Below are positions 46,375 through 56,699 of a DNA stretch of 64,000 nucleotides, piece by piece. The stretch's first letter is position 1. Every line of letters begins with the position of its first letter. The translations under genes and the position numbers were made by a program. This DNA comes from Grifola frondosa (lineage: Eukaryota > Basidiomycota > Agaricomycetes > Polyporales > Grifolaceae), in assembly GCA_001683735.1 (NCBI GenBank), contig LUGG01000029.1, forward strand, positions 248,001-312,000, in the 5' to 3' direction. Below the pieces are notes generated by a model. The model was not told the DNA's origin and made no database searches. It saw nothing but the letters and a program-made list of their open reading frames with translations.

Positions 46375-48039
46375 ATGTCAACCCCTGTCAGTGCGGCAGA
46401 AGTCCAACAAAAGTGAGTGACCTGTATCGCGACCTTCCCTCATCTAATATATCTTATCGTACAGCTTCATCTCAATATGTTGTGGAATATCGGCAACCGG
46501 TCGGTGGATCACATAGTATATCTCAAGTCATTTTCTCATCCCTATCTATCGTAGCTCTTCTAGTCTATGAGTACCTTATCACGTTTGATCGTGAATACCA
46601 ACTCGTCTGGAAGCGTCGATTTTCGGCGGCCACCTTACTTATTTTGCTCGCAAGATATTCGCTGCTTTTAGAGTTCATTCTTCAGCTCCCATCCATATCT
46701 CCATTATCAACAACGGTACAATTTTCGTCATATTATCATAGACTGTCTTTGCCCACTCATAATTTTCAGGGCTGTTCTGCATTGGTTTGGTTGGTGACAG
46801 TCTTCGAACTTCTCTTCCTTTTGCTTGTGGCCGGTGAGTAACCATACAATATTCTCACTTCTGGCCGGTAATTGAAACTCTGGGAAGCATTCACGGGTCT
46901 TCGAGCATATGCCTTGTCTGGTCGTCAGTGGCAAATAGCATCGTTGGTATTCACCTTGCCACTGGTGTCTTTCGGCCTTGCACTGGTGAGTGCTGTCCTC
47001 TGCATTGGGTTTGCATGTAATTGAAGTGCGATACGCATTTTGAGTTCGGAGATGTGCGGCAAGTTGCGGTTGTAGAGCCACCTCCAATCAATTGCATAGC
47101 AGCCATTTTGGTTCCACCGGCGCTCGACAGATCGTGAGTGAAGTCCATTAATGTCACTGCACCTCGTTGACTGAATCCATGTGTCATATAGATGTAAGTA
47201 GTGCTGTCAGCCTCATATCGCTCAAGTGCTCCGCTCACACATTAATCCTAGTGACGTATGTACGGAATGCGACAACAATCACTGCGGAAACACTTGTTCT
47301 TTTGATAACTATACACCAGACGTACGGGCAAAGACGAGCCGCCGCGGAGGCTAATCTTCGAACTCCATTGTACACAGTGATCTTGCGGGACGGTTTGTTT
47401 GCCAATCCTCCCTGCTCATGTGCACCGACTGATAAAGCTCCATCAGGGACGGCATATTTCTTGTAGGATTTCAACATTTAACACAGAGCTGGTTCTATGT
47501 GACAATATTGCATTTGATAGAGCTTTGTTGATTATGAATATTGCGGAGATTCTGTTGGTATATTTCGAAGACATCTTTGTAGGCAAATTCGTTCCGAATC
47601 CTTACCCACCTAACCGAGCCTCATGCATTGTAGACATCCGGCGCATTTATCGACGAGTTCATCGAGCCGTCAGTAACTATTTCCTGATTTCAATTTCTAT
47701 TAATGTCCGTTGTGGTACAGAATAACCGCGATTATCATCTCGCGGTTCGTGCTCAATCTCCGCGAGATCGATGCATCCCAATGCGGCATGGAAGAAACAG
47801 GTCCCCCGTCGTTTGTCGCCTCACTCCAGTTTGCAACTTTTGTCGAACCCCTCGGCGGCCCTCTCGACCATGAAATCTCGTTCTCTACGATCGATCCCGG
47901 TTCCTTGGATGAGCAGGGAGCGGATGGAGAGAGGGAGGATGAGGACGTGTTGAATAATGACGAGGAGGTGGCATCAGGTCGGACCACCGTTCGAGGGACA
48001 TCTGAAGCCGATCCTGGTCCATCTGGAGTCAGAAAGTAA
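46375..48039 (+). CDS. DUF6533-family multi-pass membrane protein, copy C (apparently intact)
   Basis: This copy reads through all exons in consistent phase: MSTPVSAAEVQQ (46,375-46,412), FISICCGISAT, LLVYEYLITFDREYQLVWKR with RFSAATLLILLARYSLLLEF, GCSALVWLVTVFELLFLLLV, FTGLRAYALSGRQWQIASLV, FGDVRQVAVVEPPPINC, AVSLISLKCSAHTLILVTYV, TITAETLVLLITIHQTYGQR, ILRDG, TAYFLALLIMNIAEILLVYF, a short loop exon (TSGAFIDEFIEP) and the hydrophilic tail (RFVLNLREIDASQ, LDEQGADGE) ending 48,039. Roughly 390 residues with about six or seven hydrophobic helices. DUF6533 proteins are fungal polytopic membrane proteins of unknown function. Copies A and B carry frameshifts that this copy lacks. Confidence 0.8.
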
Positions 48040-48429
48040 GCTACTCGGACTGTGACGTTTCTTTGGTTCGTATGTTATTCTGTCTCGTCATTACCTCATA
48101 TGTGCTCACGCTGACCGCAGAAGAATGATACATGCGGGAATTGGAGTACGTCTGGCTTTCTTTCTTTCTTTCTTGGAGTATCCTGCCTTGGTGTCTCAAT
48201 TTATCAAGATCTACTGTCACATGCTCGTAGCATACGTATTGAATCTTTATTACTCGCTCTTATCAAGATTTGCATCACATCAAAACGTCTCCGGAGCAAT
48301 AATACACATTCTGAAATGCACATTCATTTGACGGAGGACGAATCTGGACTGGGATATGAGATTGACAACAAAAATCAGCACGTCGAAATCCTGCAAAACA
48401 ACAGAAAGACGTACACATTGCCAGTGCGC

Positions 48430-49736
48430 TTATACAATTCCAGCAAGAAAGTGGACGGTCCGCTCAGGCTGATCCCAGTGCGGCTGCCAAGGCGTTGGAT
48501 CACACTCCGCCGTATTTGAGATCACGCTTGCACTTACGAAATGATTCGCCCCTTCCATCTTCGTTACTGCAAGTTTCCTTCCACTCTGATATTCGGCCGC
48601 CATCTGCACGACATACCACGCAGAATACTGTGGCTCCCCGTGGCTCATCTCACACCAAACCAACTCCACCCGCAGACCCGGCCATACACTGGCCTTCATA
48701 CTATCGAAAAGCGCCATCTGCAAGTTCTCGGAATACACCTCCGTGGAGACGTGCAGGACCGGGATATGCGAGCCCGTGTCGCTAGCATCCGTTACGGCTG
48801 CCAGTTCAGCAGCAGTCATGCGTTCAATCGTCGGTGCACGGTCGGGAGCTGGGTCAGATATAGGATCCTGTGTGAGTCCAGAGAGAAATTCCGACTTCGA
48901 GAGTTTTTCGAAAGACGACAGTACGTGAGGCGAGTGCAAGTGGTACGAAGATACCCAGAGTGAAAAGGCTTGTGAAGCTTGCTCGAGCGAGAGTGAGGGG
49001 TCGCGTAAAGGGTTGTATAATTCCTGGAGCGAAGGAAATGGGGCACCAAATGGGAATGGCGGAGCGTCTGTGCAATCCTGACGTTGAGACTTTCGAAATG
49101 CATACGGTGATGACAAGGGGATACTCACCGAAAATGATGAAGCTTCGAAGGTATCCGTCAAGCAAGAGTCTATGTTTCTCCGGCAGCTTATTGGCATGAG
49201 CCAAGAATGAAAGTGTGATGCAGTTTCCAGACGACCAGCCCAGCATCGCTATTCCACCAGTTTGATGCTCCTTTCCGGAGCTCGTGGAGAGGCGCGGAAT
49301 GTTCTGAGTGTCAATAAACCATGCTAGAAAGGCTCCCAACTCAATTCCCTGTGCTCGAATAAAAGCGGCTTGATCATCCTTTTCTGAACTGTGCAAAAGT
49401 GCGAGTTCTTTCGGAGAGTACGGAGTGGATCCCGGGTAATCGCGGAGGTTCACGCATACGAAACGAAGGTTGTGATCTGCAGCGAAGGGAAGCAGTGGAC
49501 GAAATATCGCTGCAGAACGACAATATGATCAGTCTTTGCATGAACGAAATCGGGTGGTTGATTGTATCTAATGGCGATGTGTTCTACTCCGCCAGCGCAT
49601 CTGATTATGACTCACCACTGTGAAAGTTTGTTCCATGGATCAGAACGATCGTGATATAGGACGTGGAGCCAACTGGAGCGCCTCCATCTTCGTAATAGAG
49701 ATGAGTTCCATAGTCATCGACAGGTGCGTGAGGCAT
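48430..49736 (-). CDS. Alpha/beta-hydrolase fold protein (copy 1, intact)
   Basis: Four exons, 49736-49616, 49509-49129, 49067-48538 and 48483-48430, join in phase to 361 residues. Exon 1 has the oxyanion-side motif VLIHGTNFH. Exon 2 has VNLRDYPGSTPYSP and the nucleophile elbow GWSSGN (Ser about residue 133). Exon 3 has VELVWCEMS. Exon boundary 3/4 gives EGANHF-PHWDQPE with the likely catalytic His. No signal peptide, so probably cytosolic; substrate unknown. A TATA element (TTTTATAAG) lies about 60 nt upstream of the ATG. A second copy lies at 51,294 on the opposite strand and an exon-1 fossil at 38,120. Confidence 0.85.
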
Positions 49737-50079
49737 CGTTAGAATGCGCGTTTCGCTTGGGATTAAGTGCGCGAGAGACACTGTCTTGCTTATAAAATAG
49801 AAAAGTGAGCTTGAGAAAAATATATCACATCGGTTTGGATGAGCACCGGTCCGCAAGCGACAGAGTCACTTGACCTCCTCACCGTGTTCGGGATGTCGAC
49901 GTTCTCAACGCATAACGCGCGACAGCTTTGATTTTGAATCAATCCAAAAACAATCCAGACCTGTATAAATTCCCCCATCGAAGTGAGTACACGCATTCAT
50001 CGGAGAACTGATATCTTCATTTTGTCCGAGCGCAGTGCAGGATCAGCATCATGTAAACGGCTTGTGGTGCTTAATAGAT

Positions 50080-50360
50080 ACTTGGTACCGAAGGAAAACA
50101 TAGAGACGACCACATACCTCTCTTTCATCAAGCCTCGTATGGGTTTTCATGTTCTACATGCTGGATGCCGCCCTCGAATTGCGTGCTTTTCATGAAAAAA
50201 GATCGAGTAGTTATTTGACGGAGCAAGTGGTCATCCACTGCGCTCAACTCCGTCTCCATTGATGCGAATGTCGCCTCGATGGTGTAAAAATTACTCTCTA
50301 AACTTTCCAGTTATAGTTCCGCTGGGCGTTGTTCGTTTTCGTTAGCAATCACCCGAGGGA
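50080..50360 (-). pseudogene. 3'-end fragment of the EF-hand/ZZ gene
   Basis: DNA similarity to 27,750-28,000: CATGCTGGATGCCGC, CTCGAATTGCG, GATCGAGTAGTT, CTAAACTTTCCAG and GTTCG(T)TTTCGTTAGCAA correspond to the coiled-coil C-terminus of the long copy. The frame is broken. It sits between the two hydrolase copies. Confidence 0.75.
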
Positions 50361-51293
50361 GAGGGAGCGGTACTACCCCATCTGAGGGTGCCAGTACAAG
50401 GCCTGCTGGTATCTGGCCTAACTTATTGTAGGTTTAGGCACAGTTGTAGAAAGTGAGACCGCAAGGCCTAATGTATCATGGATGGCAGTGCATGGCAGTA
50501 GCTGGCAGCAGAGTAAGGTATTTCCAAAGTCTGTGATCGTCAGAAACTTGTTTGCGCGCCTTTCTGAGCGCTAGAGGGATGTCGGTAATTCCCATATTGG
50601 GATTTAGCGCAACTGGTAGCGCTTGGCTCATAAGTGGTAATGGGCGCTCAATAAATGTTGCTCGACTTCAAACACTCTGTCATCAATATTTCGTTGAACA
50701 GGCTGCTAACCTATAAACAGTTAGTACTGTTGTCTTGTACAATGGGCGGTCTCTAACCATTGAGCATAATCTCAAGGACGGGCTACAGGCATGCGCATCC
50801 ACCGTGTTGGTCTCCAATTTTCCGTGTCCAACAAGATCGCAGCTGTCAGAATGTACTACCATACCCACCACACATACATGAAGTTGTGTTTCTTGCATCT
50901 TACAATCATCAACCAACGTATGGACTGTTGAAGTCACGGTAAGTACAGTATAATCGCGTGATGTCGACGACTCACGCCATATGCTGCAGTGTGTCCATCA
51001 GGTATCAACTCATTCCTTGAGCTTCTCTGCTGCATGAGTCTTCTAGCCACTGCAGACTTTCAACAGTCACGGGCTTAGATAGGCCCTTGTGCTAACCAAA
51101 GTTAGTCTGCCTACGCTCTGTATCAAAATGGTCGTTACTTCTGCGCGAGAGACATCAGTTCTTGGTGACGTTTCCCACTAGAGGTCTTCCAACGGGCCCA
51201 TCATTCAAACTCAATCAACACTGCAATGATATCCTTCGACCTGGGCTCTCACTATATCTGACGCTCTCGACCCCCACTAAGTTCAGCACAATC

Positions 51294-52535
51294 ATGCCTC
51301 TTGCCCCAGTTGACGACCATAGAACTCAACTCCGCTACGAAGATAGTGGGCAGCCAGGAGACTCGGCGACCTATGTCACGTTAGTCCTAATCCACGGCAC
51401 GATTTTCCATAGCCGTGAGTCTCTGTCCTAGCCACATCCGTTCACCAATAACCTCCTCTTCCAGCCATCTTTCGACAGCTCATTCCTTTCGCTGCTGGCC
51501 ATGACCTCCGGCTCGTGAGCGTAAATTTGCGCGATTACCCCGGGTCTACGCCCTACGCCCCCGACGAGTATGCGGCACTGTGCGGGGACAACAAAGAGAA
51601 ACAGGTCGAAGTAATACGATCTCAGGGGATTGAGCTTGCGACGTTCTTGGAATGGTTCATCAAGACTGAAAATATCCCCCCTCTTTCCGCAACTACGAAT
51701 GCGGACACGACTACGGGCGGCATAGCGATCTTGGGATGGTCCACTGGAAACTGTCTGACCCTGTCTATGCTAGGAAACGCAGATAGATTGCCAGAGGAGT
51801 CCAGGAAGCTGCTCGAAAACTACTTCCGCGCTTTTATCATCTACGGTAAGACAGATTCTGTTAGCCGCTTTCTTTCATTTAATGTACGCACAAGATCCTG
51901 CCGTCCAGGCCTTTGGGGTTCCCTTCCCTCCGCTGAACGAGCTATACTCTCCAATCCGCGACCCTTCCGTCCGCCCGAGAAAATGTCCGGCGCAATCTCG
52001 ACTTGGGTTTCTCATACTACTCACACTCACCCCAATCCCTCTCGCAATTCGCCTCCCTCTCCCAAGAGACTTCCTCGCCGGCATCGCGCGGGACCCCATG
52101 CCCGATCCCTCCCCAGAGCAGCAGCCCACCCTATACCGCATGTCTCCCGAAGAGGCCGCGGCCGTGGCGGACTTCGGCGACACGCCGAACGCGCACGTCG
52201 ATGTCCTGCGCGTGGACCTGGACATATTTGGCGCGAACCTGCGCAGCGCGCTCTTCGATGCGAAGCCAGATCTGTGGCCGCGCCTGCGCGTCGTGCTCGT
52301 GTGGTGCGATATGAGTCCCGGCGACGCGCTGTTCGCATCGTGGACGCTTGCGCGGATGGCCGCAGAGCACCCCGGCGGGAGGAAGCTCGCGGTGAAAAGG
52401 GTGGAGGGGGGCAATCATTTCGTATGTATACCTATATTATTTGTCGATGCAGCCATGGTCTAATGAGGGATATTTTGATAGTGGCACTGGGATCAGCCTG
52501 AAGCAATGATAAAGCTTCTCGCGGGCATACTGTAA
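51294..52535 (+). CDS. Alpha/beta-hydrolase fold protein (copy 2, with a locally shifted segment)
   Basis: Exons 51294-51414, 51465-51845, 51895-52421 and 52482-52535 have the same lengths as in copy 1 except exon 3, which is 3 nt shorter. They give an open 360-residue frame: VLIHGTIFH, VNLRDYPGSTPYAP, nucleophile elbow GWSTGN (Ser about 133), VVLVWCDMS and EGGNHF-WHWDQPE. Between about 51,975 and 52,065 the frame encodes a stretch unrelated to copy 1, whereas the +1-shifted frame there (NLDLGFSYYSHSPQSLSQFA) aligns with copy 1. One extra and one missing base therefore cancel. Whether this is real or an assembly fault is unknown. Confidence 0.75.
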
Positions 52536-53874
52536 TATTAGTGATGGTTTCTCGATGTCAAATGTGGTATTGTCTTAGGGATTGTGGATCAAACGCGACA
52601 TGCTGGATCAGACTGGATCGGAATCGGACTGCATAACACTGCCAACGAGTTCGGGGAGGTCCTGAAACTAAAAATTACATGCGAAGCTTGCTGCTTTCGA
52701 AAGAGCATCGACTAGTTCACAAACGTTTCGTTAAGTACTTTAAGTCATTTCAAAGCGTGACCTCGTGAGAAGAGGGCCATTGCGAAGAGCGAGTTCTTCA
52801 CGAGTCCGATACGGTTTGGTAGTCGAGGTCGGCGGAAAAGGCGATTTTCTTCGCTCCCATGTGCAGTTCATGCACTGAGCCGGAGCTGGGAGCTGACATG
52901 AAGCAATGAAGATGTCAATGACCATGATACATAGGGGCGAAATACGCAACGATGCCGATATGAATGAGCCAAAACAGTCAGTAAATATGCAGCTTAAAAG
53001 CACATATGATATAGTTGACATACAGCACTTGCAACGCTCGCATTCCTTACGCCTCCCGACTGGCATAAGGTCTATGAGGACCAGGAACACGCGAGGGCAA
53101 TCCGATCACTTGCAACTCGTGTGGCTCAGGCTCTCGGTCCATGCAGCGTTTTATCCTCTGCGTGTTGCCAGCATTCTGCAACCTAACATTCTGCCTGAGA
53201 TAGCATTCTGAGTTCTTGCAGTTCTCTGGCAACTCGTTCTAGTGCTCTGGACAACTCGTCTCCGTAAGCTTGATTAACACTCACCGATGCTCACTAACAT
53301 TGATGGAGACGGCTGCCGCTCGCACGATGGTAATGTTTAACGGCACCGTCAACGATCATCATCGCCGTAGACAGGAGGTAAGTCTAGGCAGGCGAGTTAA
53401 AAATATTTGTTGACAGTGACCATATGGCACAGCGCCGAACTAACACAGAACAGGTCTCTTTGTTCAAGAGAGCCAGCAACACTTTGTGGCAATGGCTGTG
53501 ACCTACAGTTTTCTGAAACACCGCGCGGATGAGGGTGCAGGGAAGAGAAGCCTCTCCTGGGCTGAGGAGGTCAAAAATATGTTCGGCATGATGCTGAGGT
53601 AGGCGCTGGCGGTGCTTTTTTTGTTCTGCGATGATCGTGACCGCAGTGCGTTTGCCGGACACGGTTCACACCCCACTTCCCTCCTCCCACCACCAACATC
53701 ACTGTTTTCTTTGTCCGCCATCTTCTCGTCGTCCCTGTCGTCCGTTTTCTTTGCTCACTGTCATTTCGTCGCCGATTCACGACCAGTACGCTTTCGGAAC
53801 TTTCGCGTTGTTCATTGCTCCAACGCTTTGCAGATCATTCTATTCGGCACTAATCCATCGGCTACCATTCGCCG
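52536..53874. other. Intergenic region before the glyoxal oxidase gene
   Basis: No gene recognised. Short frames on both strands lack family signatures. The last 250 bp before the ATG at 53,875 are pyrimidine-rich on the plus strand (CTCCTCCCACCACC, GTCGTCCCTGTCGTCCG), typical of basidiomycete core promoters and 5' leaders; no TATA box stands out. Confidence 0.5.
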
Positions 53875-56181
53875 ATGCTCCACCAGCTCAATTTGCTGGC
53901 CCTCTCGCTCGGTGCAGCCTCATCAGCATTGGGGCAATCACACACTCCCGGATCGTTCGAAAATGGCGGAAACACGCTCGTCAGCGCAATGATGTTGTTC
54001 CTTGGGAACGAGGAAAAGGTGTACATCCTCGACAAGGCAGAAGGTAATAGCGCCCAGGTCGACGGCCGTCCGGCATGGGGTGCCATCTATGACATCGCTT
54101 CCAGGCAGGCGCAGGTCATGGACGTCCTCACAAACACCTTCTGCGCGTCCGGTATGCACCTTCCCAACGGTTCCTTCGCCACTTTCGGAGGTAACGGTGC
54201 TGTTGGTCCCGGTGGAAACATTGGCGACGAAACGTATCCCAACAATCCTTACCAAGGACTGTTTGATACAGTGTACCAGGATTATGATGGCACGAAGGCC
54301 ATACGTATCCTCAGCCCTTGTACGTCCGACCAGAACCTCTCATCTGCCGAATGCCAGTGGTTCGACAATGCCTCGTTGCTTGCCATGCAGAAGCAGCGTT
54401 GGTATTCTGCTGCGGAGGCGCTCGGTGACGGTTCCGTCGCCATCATCGGCGGGTTCGTGAATGGCGGGTACGTGAACAGGAACTACCCCAATACCGACCC
54501 CGAACTTGAGGGCGGCGCGGCGGAGCCCACGTTCGAGTTCTTCCCGAGCAAAGGCGCGCCCCAAGTTATGAACTTCATGATCAAGACGTCCGGTCTCAAT
54601 GCCTACGCGCTCTCGTACCTGATGCCCTCAGGCAAGATGCTCGTGCAAGCCAATTACTCTACCATGCTCTGGGACCCATCGGCGAACACGGAGACAGACC
54701 TCCCGGATATGCCCGGTCAAATCATTCGCGTGTACCCCGCTTCCGGTGCGAATGCCATGCTCCCATTGACTCCAGCGAACAACTGGACGCCTACTGTCCT
54801 ATTCTGTGGTGGATCTAATATGACGGACGTGCAGTGGGGTAACTACTCGTGGCCTTTTGAGGACACGTGGAATGTTCCCGCGTCCAACAAGTGTCACCAG
54901 CTCACCCCCGAACCCACTGATAACTCTACTGTCGACTACGTCGAGGACGATGACATGCTCGAGGGACGCACGATGGGCCAGTTCATTGCACTACCTGACC
55001 AGACGATGTTGTTGGTAAACGGCGGTTTGAACGGCACCGCTGGATACTCGCAGCGGACATTGAACACCCTCACATTTGGGGCTATGCCCTTTGGGGAGTC
55101 GTTGGCCTCCGGTCCAGTTGGCACACCTGCGATTTACAATCCCAAAGCTCCCGCTGGTCAACGGTGGTCCCGCGCGGGTTTCCAGACATCCAACATTGCT
55201 CGTCTCTACCACTCTTCCGCACTCCTTCTCCCCGACGCATCCGTACTCATTGCCGGCTCGAACCCCAACATAGACGTTAATACCTCATCGACCTTCCCCA
55301 CACAATACCAGGCCGAGATATTCTATCCCTTATACTTCTCCGCAACTATCCGGCCGTCTCCGCAGAACGTGCCAAAGACGATCTCTTACGGTGGCGATCC
55401 GGTCGACATCACCGTCCCCTCATCCTCCTACTCAGGCTCTGCCAACGATGCTGCGGACAATACTACAGTCATGTTGATTCGCCCTGGCTGGACGACACAC
55501 GGAATGAACATGGGACAGCGTTCCATGCAACTCAACAATACGTACACTGTGAACTCCGATGGCTCGATCGTGCTGCACGTCGCTCAGGCACCTCCTAACT
55601 CCAACATCATGCAGCCTGGTCCTGCGCTGCTCTTCGTCGTCATGTCTGGCATACCGAGCAATGGGACGATGGTGATCGTCGGAAATGGTCAGATCGGCAC
55701 GCAGCCTACGAGCGCTGCGTCCGTACTGCCCGCGAGCATCCGGCTTGACGGCGCCTCCGGGAGCGGTTCCGGGTCAAACTCGTCCTCAGGCAACAGCAGC
55801 ACGTCGAGCCAGCAGAACAACGGGGCGGGGTCGTCGCACACGGGGGCGATCGTAGGAGGGATCATAGGCGCGGTCGCTGTGGTCGGGATTCTCGGTGCGG
55901 TTTTCGGTATTTATCTGGCTCGGCGGAGGCGCGCTGCCGCACAGGCGCTACTGTACCACTCTGGTGCGGCGTCTGGCGGGGCGGGCGGCGGCGGCGGGAT
56001 GGCTATGCGTGGTCCGCGCAGTTCTGACTCGAGTGCGTTTGTGCCACTTCAGCAGGTTAACAATGGCATGGCGTGGGATGGCGCTAGGAACGCGAGCAGC
56101 ATCAGCTTGCATACGCCGTACCAGGACGATGTGAGGGGGAGGAGCTCGGAGTTCGACCCTTATTACCACGGTCGTGGATGA
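53875..56181 (+). CDS. Glyoxal oxidase-like copper radical oxidase (AA5_1), membrane-anchored
   Basis: A single uninterrupted exon encodes 768 residues. Residues 1-20 form a signal peptide. The Glyoxal_oxid_N beta-propeller follows, then the DUF1929/E-set domain (about 485-640), a Ser/Gly linker, one membrane span (about 658-682, GAIVGGIIGAVAVVGILG) and a basic, Gly/Ser-rich tail. Expected copper and cofactor residues are visible: Cys90 (TFCASG) and Tyr177 (RWYSAA) for the Cys-Tyr crosslink, Tyr445/His446 (RLYHS) and His542 (WTTHGMNMGQR). Family members oxidise aldehydes such as glyoxal to acids while reducing O2 to H2O2, which feeds peroxidases in wood decay. The single span suggests cell-surface retention. 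Absence of introns is notable beside intron-rich neighbours. It could oxidise other aldehydes or alcohols; only the family is certain. Confidence 0.93.
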   Translation: MLHQLNLLALSLGAASSALGQSHTPGSFENGGNTLVSAMMLFLGNEEKVYILDKAEGNSAQVDGRPAWGAIYDIASRQAQVMDVLTNTFCASGMHLPNGSFATFGGNGAVGPGGNIGDETYPNNPYQGLFDTVYQDYDGTKAIRILSPCTSDQNLSSAECQWFDNASLLAMQKQRWYSAAEALGDGSVAIIGGFVNGGYVNRNYPNTDPELEGGAAEPTFEFFPSKGAPQVMNFMIKTSGLNAYALSYLMPSGKMLVQANYSTMLWDPSANTETDLPDMPGQIIRVYPASGANAMLPLTPANNWTPTVLFCGGSNMTDVQWGNYSWPFEDTWNVPASNKCHQLTPEPTDNSTVDYVEDDDMLEGRTMGQFIALPDQTMLLVNGGLNGTAGYSQRTLNTLTFGAMPFGESLASGPVGTPAIYNPKAPAGQRWSRAGFQTSNIARLYHSSALLLPDASVLIAGSNPNIDVNTSSTFPTQYQAEIFYPLYFSATIRPSPQNVPKTISYGGDPVDITVPSSSYSGSANDAADNTTVMLIRPGWTTHGMNMGQRSMQLNNTYTVNSDGSIVLHVAQAPPNSNIMQPGPALLFVVMSGIPSNGTMVIVGNGQIGTQPTSAASVLPASIRLDGASGSGSGSNSSSGNSSTSSQQNNGAGSSHTGAIVGGIIGAVAVVGILGAVFGIYLARRRRAAAQALLYHSGAASGGAGGGGGMAMRGPRSSDSSAFVPLQQVNNGMAWDGARNASSISLHTPYQDDVRGRSSEFDPYYHGRG

Positions 56182-56699
56182 ACACGCACACACACAATAA
56201 TTGGCTGACAGAAGAGAGGTTTTTTGCAGGACATCGACCTAACTTACGTCTTTCCTTTTTCCCGCTGACGTCACGACTTTCAAAACCTACATGATCCATG
56301 GGGTTTTCACGACATGGCGATTGTAGATCGGCTGGCTGGTGCGCCCGCTGTCCCCCCACATATCTCATACCTCCATCTCACTTCATTGCCACCACTACCG
56401 CAGTCTACAGTTGTTGTATCGATGCTACTTCTACATGGACTTTACTGTTACATTGTTTTGACATTACTCACTATACCCGTTGGCTTTCAGATCGTAATGC
56501 TAGTTAGATTGCTTTCCTAGTTGAAGGTGCTCATTTGGATTGTACTTGTGGGAAGTTGATGGTTAGCAGGCTAACTCTATGTACTTGCCAAATATGGACA
56601 ATTTCTACTCTTGGGCTTGAAGCTTGCCACGTCAATAACATACAACATATTTTCGTCGAGCCGATTCATGCCTAATTCCCTTGTTGCTGCTTGCATTGT
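56182..56699. other. Intergenic region between glyoxal oxidase and GPI18
   Basis: Starts with a short CA run after the stop codon. No gene recognised. Confidence 0.5.
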
